From positions 62,001 to 126,000 of the forward strand of contig NZ_QNUJ01000006.1 in assembly GCF_003574625.1 (NCBI RefSeq): a stretch of 64,000 bases of DNA, written 5' to 3'. This stretch comes from Shinella zoogloeoides (lineage in GTDB: Bacteria; Pseudomonadota; Alphaproteobacteria; Rhizobiales; Rhizobiaceae). Shown one piece after another: positions 10,142 to 18,737 of this stretch; position 1 is the first letter of the stretch, and the number at the start of each line of letters is the position of its first letter. The notes under the pieces were generated by a model. It had not been told where the DNA came from. It did not search any database and was given only the letters and a program-made list of their open reading frames with translations. Position numbers and translations under genes: made by a program.

Positions 10142-10936
10142 TCAGGCCGCTGCGCGGGTCTGCGGCGTAAAGAGGAGAGCCTGGTTGATCAGCACCTTCA
10201 CCTGTTCGGGATTGAAGGGCTTGGAGACGAGGAAGGCCGGTTCGGGCCGCTCGCCGGTCAGGAGCTTCTCCGGGTAGGCGGTGATGAAGATCACCGGGAT
10301 ATCCGTGCGCGAGAGGATGGTGTTGACGGCGTCGATGCCGGAGGAACCGTCGGCCAGCTTCACGTCGGCGAGCACGAGGCCGGGGCGGCTGTCGCTCCAC
10401 AGCGTCTCGGCCTCGGCCTGCGTGCGGGCGATTCCGGTGACGCGGTGGCCCATGCCGGCGACCATGTGGGCAAGATCGAGCGCGATTAGCGGCTCGTCCT
10501 CGATGATCATGATGCCCGTTTCCGCCTGTGCGGCGATTTCCGCGAAGGCGGCGTCGAGCAGGTCGCGGATGTCCGAGGCGTCCGCCTCGAGGATATCGGC
10601 GGTCTTTTCGACCGAGAAGCCCTCGACGGTTGCCAGCAGCAGGGCCTGCCGGCCGAGCGGCGGCACGCCGGAAAGATCGAAGGGCGCCTCCTTGCCCGGT
10701 GCGATGGCGCCGGCGGCCCGGCTCATGGAAACCGGCAGCGATGCGATGATGCGGCTGAGGAGCCCGAAGAGCCTTGCCTTGTCGTCTCCGCCTTCCGGCA
10801 TGGTCGAGGGATCGATGAGGATGGTTTCCAGAGTGGCTGCCACATAGGCATCGCCGGAGGACTGGGTGCCCGTAAGGGCGCGGGCGTAACGGCGAAGCGC
10901 CGGAAGATGAGGTCCGATGCGGTCGGAAATCGGCAT
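10142..10936 (-). CDS. phyR: General stress response anti-anti-sigma response regulator PhyR
   Basis: 264 residues, the normal PhyR length. Residues 1-135 form a sigma-like output domain resembling EcfG, and 140-255 form a receiver with acidic pocket E146/D147, phosphoacceptor D191 (LVLADVKL), the VIFITAYPEKLLTG motif and K239. When phosphorylated it binds NepR and frees EcfG. Start 10936 gives the canonical N-terminus after AGGGGACAG; an upstream in-frame codon would add an atypical leader. It is divergent from nepR-ecfG, with a perfect EcfG promoter. Confidence 0.95.
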   Translation of the reverse strand: MPISDRIGPHLPALRRYARALTGTQSSGDAYVAATLETILIDPSTMPEGGDDKARLFGLLSRIIASLPVSMSRAAGAIAPGKEAPFDLSGVPPLGRQALLLATVEGFSVEKTADILEADASDIRDLLDAAFAEIAAQAETGIMIIEDEPLIALDLAHMVAGMGHRVTGIARTQAEAETLWSDSRPGLVLADVKLADGSSGIDAVNTILSRTDIPVIFITAYPEKLLTGERPEPAFLVSKPFNPEQVKVLINQALLFTPQTRAAA

Positions 10937-10984
10937 ATTCTGTCCCCTGTTCTCGAATTGCTGCACTGGCAGTTGACGGTTTGA

Positions 10985-11009
10985 ACGCGGCAATCAAATT
11001 TAGGTTCCG
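10985..11009 (-). promoter_or_regulatory. EcfG promoter of phyR
   Basis: Minus strand GGAAC (11009-11005), 16 bases, then CGTT (10988-10985): an exact match to the general-stress consensus, about 50 bases before the phyR start. It supports positive feedback on phyR. Confidence 0.85.
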
Positions 11010-11016
11010 GGGAAGG

Positions 11017-11041
11017 GAACTTTTTTCGCCTGGCGGCATTT
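11017..11041 (+). promoter_or_regulatory. EcfG promoter of nepR-ecfG
   Basis: GGAAC at 11017-11021, 16 bases, then CATT (11038-11041), one mismatch from CGTT and an exact fit to GGAAC-N18-TT. It lies back to back with the phyR promoter, 7 bases apart. Confidence 0.8.
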
Positions 11042-11095
11042 TCACGCCGAAATCTTCACCGGGGCGTGGAGCGTCAAAGATGAAAGTGGCCAAGA

Positions 11096-11284
11096 GTGAA
11101 TAGTGTTGAAAAGCAGACGAGGGCGGGGACGTCCTCCAGAAAACCCGACGATCCGAACGGGCAGATCGCGATGAAGCTTCGCGCCTTCTACCATTCGGTT
11201 CAGGATGAGGCGCTTCCCCAGAGGTTCCTGGATCTTCTCGAAAAATTGGATGCTGTCGAAAACAGCGTGCAAAGGGCCGAGTGA
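11096..11284 (+). CDS. nepR: Anti-sigma factor NepR
   Basis: 62 residues with the conserved NepR core IAMKLRAFYHSVQDEALP, which folds into helices that clamp EcfG or phosphorylated PhyR. The start is a GTG, because no ATG upstream is in frame and the only internal ATG would remove part of the conserved core. It precedes ecfG by 7 bases in the same transcript, giving autoregulated sigma and anti-sigma production. Confidence 0.93.
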   Translation: MNSVEKQTRAGTSSRKPDDPNGQIAMKLRAFYHSVQDEALPQRFLDLLEKLDAVENSVQRAE

Positions 11285-11291
11285 GGAAGCA

Positions 11292-11846
11292 ATGGACAGG
11301 GACCAGACCAATTTCAAACGAGAACTGCTGGCCGTTCTGCCGAGCCTGCGTGCCTTCGCCATTTCGCTGATCGGCCGCCACGACCAGGCGGACGATCTCG
11401 TGCAGGACACGATCATGAAAGCCTGGGCGAAGCAGGAACAGTTCGAGATGGGCACGAACATGAAGGCCTGGCTCTTCACGATCCTGCGCAACGAACTCTA
11501 CAGCAAGCTGCGCAAGCGCGGTCGCGAGGTGCAGGATTCCGACGGCATCTTCACCGAAAACCTCGCCCAGCACCCCTCCCAGTACGGCTCGCTGGACATG
11601 CAGGATTTCAAGAAGGCGCTGGAAAAGCTGCCGGACGAACAGCGCGAGGCCATCATCCTCGTCGGCGCTTCGGGCTTTTCCTACGAGGAGGCGGCGGAAA
11701 TCTGCGGCTGCGCCCTCGGCACGATCAAGAGCCGGGTCAACCGTGCCCGGCAGCGCCTGCAGGAGCTTCTGCAGGTCAGCGGCGAAAGCGACTACGGTCC
11801 GGACGCCGTGTCCGCGCCGATCACCTCTCGTGCATTCGCATCCTGA
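11292..11846 (+). CDS. ecfG: General stress response ECF sigma factor
   Basis: A 184-residue ECF15 sigma factor (EcfG, called RpoE2 in Ensifer). Region 2 includes DDLVQDTIMKAW (residues about 37-48), and region 4 carries the helix-turn-helix GFSYEEAAEICGCALGTIKS. The start follows GTGAGGAAG. The frame is open upstream, but the extension overlaps nepR and is not sigma-like. It recognises GGAAC-N16/17-CGTT promoters, several of which are in this window. Confidence 0.95.
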   Translation: MDRDQTNFKRELLAVLPSLRAFAISLIGRHDQADDLVQDTIMKAWAKQEQFEMGTNMKAWLFTILRNELYSKLRKRGREVQDSDGIFTENLAQHPSQYGSLDMQDFKKALEKLPDEQREAIILVGASGFSYEEAAEICGCALGTIKSRVNRARQRLQELLQVSGESDYGPDAVSAPITSRAFAS

Positions 11847-11964
11847 TGGCAAAAGCCGCCCGTCATCGTGGCGGGCGGCGGAAAGATTGAGGGGGAACGG
11901 CGAAAATACATCCATTTGCTCGCATGGCGGGTGAAATCGGACGTGGAATCGCCTACCAAAGGGC

Positions 11965-13470
11965 ATGAAGGACAACGCTCAGCCATTGCCGACCGGTGTA
12001 GCTGCGATTCTCGGCGCGCCGGAACGGCTTGCGGCGCTGCAAGCCGCCATGCCGGTCTTTCTTGGCCCCGATCCCGATTTCGACGACATCGCCGGCCTGG
12101 CCGCCGGTCTTGCCGACACTCCCATGGCCTTCGTCACCGTTCTCGGCCAGACGGACCAATGGTTCCTGGCGCGCCGCGGCACGCCGGAAATCCGCTTTCC
12201 CTCCCAGGAGACCTTTTGCGCACGGATGCTGGCGGAAAAGGGGGCGCCGCCGCTCATGGTGGCCGATGCGTCCAGGGATCCCCGCTTTTCCGGCCTGCCG
12301 AGCGTCAGCGGCGAGGCGCATGTTCGCTTCTATGCGGGCGCGCCGATCGTGATGGACGGCCAGCCCATCGGCACGGTCGCGGTCGCCGACAGGAAGGTCC
12401 GCACAGCCGCTGCCGACACCCTTCTGCCGCAACTCGCAAGGCTCGCCTCGCTCGCCGGCGTCCTGATCCGTCAGAAGGAAGAGGCGCGGCGGCGCATGCT
12501 GGCCGCCGAGGTCCTGTCGCGTGACGAGAAGCGTCATGCGCTGGCGCTCGACGCCGCCAATGTGGCGAGCTGGATGTGGGACCTCTCGACGGGCATCGTG
12601 TCGGGCAACGAGACCTTCCACCGCATGCTGGGCTTCCGTTCGACGCGGCCGATGAGCGCGCGCACCTTCTTCGGTGCGGTCCACCCCGCCGACCGCAAGA
12701 CGACCATCGACCGCCTGCGCAATGCGCTCGCCACCGGCAAGGAATATGACGGCCTGTTCCGTGCGTCCAAGTCGGGCCGCTGGCTGCTCGGCCGCGGCCG
12801 GGTGCATGAATGGGACGCGGAGGGCAAGCCGACCCTCTTCCTCGGCATCAATGTCGACGTCACCGACGGGCAGCTCGCCTCCGAGCGGACGCGGCTCCTG
12901 CTGCGCGAATTGAACCATCGCGTCAAGAACACGCTTGCCATGCTGCAGTCGCTCGCCCGCCAGACCCTTCGCCAGACGAGCGATCCGGTGGAGTTCATGG
13001 ATGCCTTCGCCGGCCGCCTGCAATCGCTTTCCGAGGCGCATGGGCTGCTCAGCGATCACGAATGGGGCGTCATCCATCTCAAGATGCTGCTGCAGAAGCA
13101 GATCATGCCCTATGCGCTCGATTACGAGAGCCAGGTCGAGATCCACAAGGACGAGGTGGAGCTGGGGCCGGACGAGGCCGTCGGCCTCGGCCTCGTGCTG
13201 CACGAGCTTGCCACCAATGCCCGCAAATACGGGGCGCTCTCGGTCGCCACCGGCAAGGTGGTGATCACGGCGCGCATCGTCAACGAAGAGGGCCGCCGCG
13301 TGCTCAACATGACCTGGCACGAGGTCGGCGGGCCGCCGGTCAATCCGAACGGGCGGCGCGGCTTCGGCTCCGTGCTGATCGAGCGCAGCCTCGACAAGAT
13401 CCTCGGCAGCAGCGTGCATGTCGAATACCTGCCGAAGGGCGTGACCGCCGTCGTGCGGATGCCGCTGTAG
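11965..13470 (+). CDS. HWE/HisKA_2 sensor histidine kinase with GAF and PAS domains (probable PhyR kinase)
   Basis: A 501-residue soluble kinase with no membrane helix. GAF domain about 30-165 (SQETFCARML; YAGAPIVMDG), PAS about 190-300 (WMWDLSTGIVSGNETFHRML), then a kinase core with phospho-acceptor H318 in LRELNHRVKNTL and the N-box HELATNARKYGAL. HWE/HisKA_2 kinases encoded beside ecfG typically phosphorylate PhyR. Here the cytosolic GAF-PAS input suggests an internal signal. Partner assignment rests on position. Confidence 0.88.
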   Translation: MKDNAQPLPTGVAAILGAPERLAALQAAMPVFLGPDPDFDDIAGLAAGLADTPMAFVTVLGQTDQWFLARRGTPEIRFPSQETFCARMLAEKGAPPLMVADASRDPRFSGLPSVSGEAHVRFYAGAPIVMDGQPIGTVAVADRKVRTAAADTLLPQLARLASLAGVLIRQKEEARRRMLAAEVLSRDEKRHALALDAANVASWMWDLSTGIVSGNETFHRMLGFRSTRPMSARTFFGAVHPADRKTTIDRLRNALATGKEYDGLFRASKSGRWLLGRGRVHEWDAEGKPTLFLGINVDVTDGQLASERTRLLLRELNHRVKNTLAMLQSLARQTLRQTSDPVEFMDAFAGRLQSLSEAHGLLSDHEWGVIHLKMLLQKQIMPYALDYESQVEIHKDEVELGPDEAVGLGLVLHELATNARKYGALSVATGKVVITARIVNEEGRRVLNMTWHEVGGPPVNPNGRRGFGSVLIERSLDKILGSSVHVEYLPKGVTAVVRMPL

Positions 13471-13493
13471 TTTCAGGGAAATAGAACGGCCTT

Positions 13494-13513
13494 GTGCGCC
13501 CGTTCGGGCGCAC
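13494..13513. terminator. Bidirectional hairpin between converging genes
   Basis: GTGCGCCC/GGGCGCAC stem with GTTC loop, extended by AGAAC/GTTCT outside an interior bulge. It lies between the converging kinase and DUF1469 genes. T-runs are poor on both sides, so terminator function is only probable. Confidence 0.4.
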
Positions 13514-13542
13514 GGTTCTCCTGTCGGAAATGGTGGGGATCG

Positions 13543-13974
13543 TCAGTCGTCGTCGCGTCGCGATTTCGGCGCGAGCAGGAAGCCGAGGGCAAGCGCCACG
13601 GCCGTCGCGGCGAAGGGCTTTTGCGTGGCGACGCTGGCGGCCGCGGCCATCAGGTCGCGGCGCGCGGCGAGTTGCTGCCGGCGGATGCGGCGCAGTTCCC
13701 GCTCCCGCCTGTTGCGGGCGGCGACGACGACGAGCACGATGATCGCCAGCACGAGGAAGCCGCCGGCAAGGCCGAAGAGGGCCGGCGCCGTGCCGTAGCG
13801 CTCGGCCAGCAGCACCGCGCCGCCGACGACGGCCAGCACATAGGCGGTGACGAGCAGCACGCCGGCGATCAGGCCGCCGATCGCGTTGCGCCGGGCGCTG
13901 TCGACCGTTTCTTCCACCCGGTCCGTGACGCGGGTGACGAGATTTTGCACGAGAATGGCCCCCAGTGACAGCAT
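13543..13974 (-). CDS. DUF1469/phage-holin-like (YqjE) membrane protein
   Basis: 143 residues with two strong membrane helices (about 32-55 and 66-90), a basic Arg-rich stretch (RNRRERELRRIRRQQ) and a further hydrophobic segment near 118-135. This is the YqjE/DUF1469 architecture, usually encoded beside a DUF883 protein, as here (66 bases downstream). Cellular role unknown; homologues are stress-induced inner-membrane proteins. The EcfG promoter upstream of the partner gene probably drives both. Confidence 0.8.
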   Translation of the reverse strand: MLSLGAILVQNLVTRVTDRVEETVDSARRNAIGGLIAGVLLVTAYVLAVVGGAVLLAERYGTAPALFGLAGGFLVLAIIVLVVVAARNRRERELRRIRRQQLAARRDLMAAAASVATQKPFAATAVALALGFLLAPKSRRDDD

Positions 13975-14040
13975 GCCTTGTGTGCTCCGCGGAAGTGGGG
14001 GGACGCAGGCGCGTCCCTGGATCGATCGTGAAGGGAAGGC

Positions 14041-14439
14041 TCAGCGCCGCAGCAGTGCGGCCAGCAGGAAGCCGGCGGCGGCGGCAACGCCGAGCGTCGT
14101 CAGCGGATGCTCCTTGACGGCCTTGCGGGCCATGCGGCCGGAATCCTGGTAGCGGGACTGGAGTTCGGAGAGGATGTCCTCGCCGGCGGCGATCATGTCG
14201 CGGAAGTCGCCTTCCGCGCGGTCCTTCAGGCCGTGCGCGGCGTCGCTCATCTCGGCCTTGGCCGCCCGGGCCCTCTTGCGGATGTTTCCCGCCCCCTTCG
14301 AGGCGTCGGTGGCGAGCAGGCGGGTGAGCGAGGCGATTTCCTCGCGCAGTTCCGTGATCTGGTCCTCGACGGCCTGGGCTTCGTCCTTGAGCCCGTTTTT
14401 GAGGGTCTTGCTGCGGGATGAAAACATTCCGTTGGCCAT
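14041..14439 (-). CDS. DUF883 (ElaB/YqjD-like) membrane-anchored protein
   Basis: 132 residues: a long amphipathic, probably coiled region (20-100, ending SELQSRYQDSG) and one C-terminal membrane helix (TTLGVAAAAGFLLAALL), the hallmark of ElaB/YqjD proteins that tether ribosomes to the inner membrane in E. coli. Start 14439 follows AAAGGAG; a longer frame upstream lacks such a site and would run through the promoter. Induction by EcfG is predicted from the exact promoter upstream. Confidence 0.85.
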   Translation of the reverse strand: MANGMFSSRSKTLKNGLKDEAQAVEDQITELREEIASLTRLLATDASKGAGNIRKRARAAKAEMSDAAHGLKDRAEGDFRDMIAAGEDILSELQSRYQDSGRMARKAVKEHPLTTLGVAAAAGFLLAALLRR

Positions 14440-14523
14440 GCCGTTTCTCCTTTGCGGTCGCCCGCTTGCGCGCGGGCCGAACTGCGCTCCACCCCCTTGG
14501 CGGAACGGTCTTCCGGGGCAGAA

Positions 14524-14548
14524 AACGTGCAATGTCGCAAAAGGTTCC
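14524..14548 (-). promoter_or_regulatory. EcfG promoter of the DUF883-DUF1469 pair
   Basis: Minus strand GGAAC (14548-14544), 16 bases, CGTT (14527-14524): exact consensus, 85 bases before the DUF883 start. It places the membrane pair in the general stress regulon. Confidence 0.8.
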
Positions 14549-14575
14549 CTGGAGCTGCTCCAGGACGCTGGAACG

Positions 14576-15364
14576 TTAGGCCGAAGCGGTATGGGGCAGC
14601 ACGAAGGGCACGCCCGCTTCGGGCACGCCGTTGATGCGCATGCGGCAGCCGAAGACGGCTTCCATCGCATCGTCCGTCATGACATCGGCCGGGTGTCCCG
14701 CCCGCTCGATGCGGCCGGCCTTCATCATCACCATGTGGTCGGCGAACATGGCGGTGAGGTTGAGGTCGTGCATGACGGCGATCACCCCGCCGCCGTTTTC
14801 GCAATAGCGGCGGGCGAGCTGCATGATGGTGAGCTGGTGGCGGATGTCGAGCGCCGAGACCGGCTCGTCGAGCATCAGGAAGCAGGGCTCGCCGTCGAGG
14901 ATTGGCTCCCAGATCTGGGAGAGTACGCGGGCAAGCTGCACGCGCTGCTGCTCGCCGCCGGAAAGCTCCTGATAGAGCCGCCCGGCAAAGCCCGAAAGGT
15001 CGACGGCGCGGAGCGCCTCGGCGGTGATGGCGTCGATGCGGTCGGCATGGCGGTTCGGGCCGACGGTCAGGCCGAGGCGGACGATCTCGCGCACGGTGAA
15101 GGGAAAGGCGATGGTCGCGGCCTGCGGCAGTACGGCACGCTTGATGGCGAGTTGCCAGGGCTCGAGCGCGCGGATGTCGTGGCCGTTGAGGGTGATGTCG
15201 CCCTTGCTCGAAAGCTCGCCGGCGACCGCCTTCAGCGTCGTCGTCTTGCCCGAGCCGTTGGGGCCGACGATGGCGGTCAGCTCGCCGGCCTTCGCCTGCA
15301 GCGATACGCCTTGGACGATGGTCTTGCCGGACAGGCTGACCGTAAGGTTCCTTGTAGCGATCAT
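14576..15364 (-). CDS. hmuV: Heme ABC transporter ATP-binding protein
   Basis: A 262-residue FecE/BtuD-type ATPase with Walker A GPNGSGKTT, signature LSGGEQQR, Walker B FLMLDEPVSALD and switch H (AVMHDLN). Last gene of hmuSTUV, seven bases after hmuU. It powers heme import across the inner membrane with HmuTU. Confidence 0.93.
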   Translation of the reverse strand: MIATRNLTVSLSGKTIVQGVSLQAKAGELTAIVGPNGSGKTTTLKAVAGELSSKGDITLNGHDIRALEPWQLAIKRAVLPQAATIAFPFTVREIVRLGLTVGPNRHADRIDAITAEALRAVDLSGFAGRLYQELSGGEQQRVQLARVLSQIWEPILDGEPCFLMLDEPVSALDIRHQLTIMQLARRYCENGGGVIAVMHDLNLTAMFADHMVMMKAGRIERAGHPADVMTDDAMEAVFGCRMRINGVPEAGVPFVLPHTASA

Positions 15365-15371
15365 TTCCGTC

Positions 15372-16493
15372 CTACCAGCCGTTCCGCGTGCGGTCGCGCA
15401 GCAGCACCCAGAGGAAGAAGGGCGCGCCGGCCAGCGCCGTGATGATGCCGATGGGCAGTTCCGCGGGGGCGACGATGGTGCGCGCCAGCATGTCCGCCCC
15501 GAGCATCAGCACGCCGCCGAGCAGCGCGGAGGCCGGCAGCAGGTAGCGATGGTCCGGGCCGATGACGATGCGCAGCAGGTGCGGCACCACTATGCCGACG
15601 AAGCCGATGCCGCCGCTGACGGCGACCGAGGCGCCGACGGCGCCCGCGACGGCGATGACTGCGGTGTATTTCAGCCGCTGCACCTTCACGCCCATGTGGA
15701 AGGCGGCGGCCTCGCCGAGGGTGATGGCGTTGAGCCCGCGCGACAGGAAGGGCACGACGAGGAGGGCGACGAGGATGATCGGGCCGGCGGCGAGAAGCTT
15801 CGTCCAGGTCATGCCCGAGAGCGAGCCGAGGCTCCAAAAGGTGACGTCGCGCAGCTGCTTGTCGTCGGCCATGTAGATGAGGATGCCGGTGACGGCGCCG
15901 GCAAGGGCCGCGATGGCGATGCCGGCGAGCAGCATGGTGGCGACGGAGGTCTGCCCGCCGCGCGTGGCGATCTGGTAGAGCAGCAGCGTCGTCAGAAGCC
16001 CGCCGAGGAAGGCGGCAAGCGGCAGCGCATAGGCGCCGAGCGCCAGCATGAGGCCGGCCGGCAGGCTGCCGCCGAGCACGATCATCAGCACCGCGCCGAG
16101 CGCCGAGCCCGAGGAGATGCCGACGAGGCCGGGATCGGCGAGCGGGTTGCGGAAGAGGCCCTGCATGACGGCGCCTGACATGGCGAGTGCCGCGCCGATC
16201 AGGAAGCCGAGCAGGGCGCGCGGCATGCGGATGTCGAAGACGATGATGCGGTCGCGCATGCTGAGCGCGGTGTCTTCCGCGCCGGTGAGGAGCGCGCCGA
16301 TGACATTGACCGCGGATGCGTCCGATGCGCCGGTGGCGATGGACAGTGCGATCGCGGCGGCCGACAGGATGACGAGGAGACAGAGGGTGAGGCGGGCGAT
16401 CGCGGTGCGGTCGCCGGCCGCCTGCCCGCCGGCGGCGCGCATCAGGAAGGACCTGCGTGCGACCGGGCCGCGCATGGCGTCATTGAGAGACAT
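15372..16493 (-). CDS. hmuU: Heme ABC transporter permease
   Basis: A 373-residue FecCD/BtuC-type permease with about ten membrane segments and the signature DIRMPRALLGFLIGAALAMSG and NPLADPGLVGISSGSALG. It has a longer cytoplasmic N-terminus (about 35 residues) than E. coli BtuC. Its start overlaps the hmuT end by 14 bases. Confidence 0.93.
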   Translation of the reverse strand: MSLNDAMRGPVARRSFLMRAAGGQAAGDRTAIARLTLCLLVILSAAAIALSIATGASDASAVNVIGALLTGAEDTALSMRDRIIVFDIRMPRALLGFLIGAALAMSGAVMQGLFRNPLADPGLVGISSGSALGAVLMIVLGGSLPAGLMLALGAYALPLAAFLGGLLTTLLLYQIATRGGQTSVATMLLAGIAIAALAGAVTGILIYMADDKQLRDVTFWSLGSLSGMTWTKLLAAGPIILVALLVVPFLSRGLNAITLGEAAAFHMGVKVQRLKYTAVIAVAGAVGASVAVSGGIGFVGIVVPHLLRIVIGPDHRYLLPASALLGGVLMLGADMLARTIVAPAELPIGIITALAGAPFFLWVLLRDRTRNGW

Positions 16494-17430
16494 TACCGGG
16501 CTTGCCGTAGAGTTCTTTGTTGAGGTCGCTGACGGCCGAGGCGGTGCGCGGGCCGAAGCCGAGCAGGTGCAGGCTGTTCATGCGCAGGACCGTCTTGTTC
16601 TTGCCGGCCGGTGTCACGGCGATGGCGGGATGGGCGAGCACTTCCTCGTCCGTGCTGCCGGCGCCCGGGCGCGTCATGACCATGACGACGTCGGGCTTGG
16701 CGTTGATGACTGCCTCGTCGGTGAGCGGCTTGTAGCCGTCGAAGGTGCCTTCGGTGGCGTTGATCGCGCCGGCAAGGCCGATGATGCCGTCGGCGGCCGT
16801 GTGGTTGCCGGCGGCCATGATGCGGCCGTTCTGGAAGCTCAGGATGAAGAGCACGCGCTTGCGTTCGCTTTCCGGCCGCTTGGCGGCATCGGCGATGGCG
16901 CCGTCGAGTTCCGCGCCGACCTTCTCTTCCAGCGCCTTCGCCTTTTCCGGCACGCCGAGGAAATTGCCGACGACGTCGATCTTCCTGAGGATCGCGGCGC
17001 GGTCATAGCCTTCCGGCACGGTTTCGAAGGGAATACCGGCGCTCTTCAGCACGGCCAGCGCATCGGCCGGACCGCTGCCCTCCACCGCGAGGATCGCGGT
17101 GGGATTGACGGCGATGACGCCTTCCGGCGAGAGGGCGCGCATGTAGCCGACATCCGGCAGCTTCAGCGCCTCCTCGGGATACATGCTGGTGGAATCGCGC
17201 GCGACGATCCGCTCGCCTTCGCCGAGCGCATAGACGATTTCCGTCACCGCGCCGCCGATCGTCACCAGCTTCGACGTGTCGACCTTTTGCATGTCCTGTG
17301 CGGCCGCCTTGCGGACGAAGCCGCCGTCGACGGGCAGGGTGAAGGTCGCCAGCAGCGGGGCGGAAAGCGCGAAGACGGTGAGGGCCACTTCCCACGGGCG
17401 GGCGCGGCGCAGATCGAAGCTCTTGCTCAT
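16480..17430 (-). CDS. hmuT: Periplasmic heme-binding protein
   Basis: A 316-residue cluster-A-9-like binding protein with an N-terminal export signal (hydrophobic 13-30, cleavage probably after AAA-QD near 46). The core has VTEIVYALGEGERIVARDSTSMYPEEA, containing the Tyr/Arg region used for heme contact in HmuT/ShuT. It delivers heme to HmuUV. It follows hmuS by 41 bases. Confidence 0.92.
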   Translation of the reverse strand: MSKSFDLRRARPWEVALTVFALSAPLLATFTLPVDGGFVRKAAAQDMQKVDTSKLVTIGGAVTEIVYALGEGERIVARDSTSMYPEEALKLPDVGYMRALSPEGVIAVNPTAILAVEGSGPADALAVLKSAGIPFETVPEGYDRAAILRKIDVVGNFLGVPEKAKALEEKVGAELDGAIADAAKRPESERKRVLFILSFQNGRIMAAGNHTAADGIIGLAGAINATEGTFDGYKPLTDEAVINAKPDVVMVMTRPGAGSTDEEVLAHPAIAVTPAGKNKTVLRMNSLHLLGFGPRTASAVSDLNKELYGKPGNVSQ

Positions 17431-17471
17431 GATCGTAATCCTTGGGTCGTGGTCCCTGATGGTGCTCGTCT

Positions 17472-18518
17472 TCAGGCGGCGGCGCTGTCGGGGCGCGGCA
17501 GGCCGTCGAGGATCTCGCGCCAGTCGGCGCGCTCGCTCATGCCTTCCTTCCGCTTGCCGAAGAACTGGACGATCATCTCGCCACTCGCGTCATAGGCTTC
17601 GAGCGAGGTGACGTGGCCGTCGCTGGTCGGCTTGCGGACGACCCAGCACTCGACGATGTGATCGGTGCGCAGGTGCATGTGGAAGGTGGGATCCATCACG
17701 TTGAGCCAGGGACCCATCGGCTGGATGTTCTTCACCGGCCCGGTGTGGATCTGGATCGTGCCGTGATTGCCGGCGAAGCACATGATCTCGGCGTCGCGCT
17801 CGGCCGAGGCGCGCAGCAGTTCGCTGACGGCATCGGCGCGCACCTGGCGGGCGAAATCCTCACCGACGCTGCGCACGGCGTCCTGGCGGGCGATCTTCAG
17901 CTTGCGCAGCATGCCGAAGAACTGGTGCGTATCCGTCATGGCGCTCCAGTTCTCGCGCAGCGCCGCCACATCGACCGGGCCGGTCTCGACGGTCTTCTCC
18001 GAGACGACTTCGACGAATTCCTGCGACTGGTCCTCCAGGCGGAAGTCGGCGACGATGGCCTCGTAGGCTTCGAGGTTGGAGGCCGGGCGAAGGTGGACCT
18101 TGTGCACGGCGTCGCCGGCCTTGTCGAAGAACTGCAGGCTGCGGCGGACCTGCTCGCCGTCGGTCTTCGTCACGGCGAAGCCATGGGCCCAGGTGCCGGG
18201 GAAGATACGCAGGTCGATATTCTCGCCAAGCACGATCGAGGCGTGCTTGCCGGTGGTGACCTTCTCGAACACGCCGATCTTCTCGTGCACGACGCTCTCG
18301 TTGCGGGTCAGCGCCATGATCTCGCCGAGGGCTTCGGCACGCTCGAGGAAGCGATTGGCGCTGCCGTCGATGCGGATCGCGGTGAGCCCGACCTCGGCCG
18401 CGACGAGCGCAGCCTCCGAAATACCGAGCTGGGCGGCGATGTCACGCTCGCGCATCTTGGGGTTTTCCGCACGGAAGGCGCGGATTTCGGCAGGTGTCGG
18501 TCGGGTCGTGTCGGTCAT
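17472..18518 (-). CDS. hmuS: Cytoplasmic hemin-degrading/heme-handling protein
   Basis: 348 residues, the normal HmuS/ChuX-domain duplication length, containing two related halves (FEKVTTGKHASIVLG and FAGNHGTIQIHTGPV). It takes imported heme and releases or stores iron. Start 18518 is preferred since GAAGG lies 9 bases before it; an ATG five codons upstream lacks a site. First gene of the operon; its promoter region carries an iron box. Confidence 0.92.
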   Translation of the reverse strand: MTDTTRPTPAEIRAFRAENPKMRERDIAAQLGISEAALVAAEVGLTAIRIDGSANRFLERAEALGEIMALTRNESVVHEKIGVFEKVTTGKHASIVLGENIDLRIFPGTWAHGFAVTKTDGEQVRRSLQFFDKAGDAVHKVHLRPASNLEAYEAIVADFRLEDQSQEFVEVVSEKTVETGPVDVAALRENWSAMTDTHQFFGMLRKLKIARQDAVRSVGEDFARQVRADAVSELLRASAERDAEIMCFAGNHGTIQIHTGPVKNIQPMGPWLNVMDPTFHMHLRTDHIVECWVVRKPTSDGHVTSLEAYDASGEMIVQFFGKRKEGMSERADWREILDGLPRPDSAAA

Positions 18519-18625
18519 GGTCGCGGCCTTCATTCAAATGTTCATGGCCATTTTCCTGCTGCTCCCGCTGGTCCGTTTTTCTCGGCGGAACAGGGAGTTG
18601 CGGGGGAATTTGGCGTTTACTATCT

Positions 18626-18640
18626 TGACTTGCTTACTCA
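18626..18640. promoter_or_regulatory. RirA-type iron-responsive operator (IRO) between hmuS and the TonB operon
   Basis: TGA-N9-TCA at 18626-18640, the IRO core bound by RirA in rhizobia. It overlaps a TTGACT -35 element pointing right and lies in the only intergenic region shared by hmuS (left) and the secreted protein-TonB genes (right), so it can repress both in iron-replete cells. Confidence 0.6.
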
Positions 18641-18737
18641 TATTTATCTATAGGCGCAATACAGGACTGGCAAACTCATGTTAATTTTGTGAGACGCCGG
18701 AACCGACGTCCGGACCGAAAACACGAACAGGCAAGCC

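Noticed and set aside
11855-11879. GCCGCCCG/CGGGCGGC hairpin after ecfG as a terminator
   Set aside because: No T-run follows on the plus strand; the poly-T side faces the minus strand, where no gene ends.
11894-11918. GGAAC before the histidine kinase as another EcfG promoter
   Set aside because: The spacing to the nearest TT-containing -10 is 16-17 rather than 18 and no CGTT is present; too weak to call.
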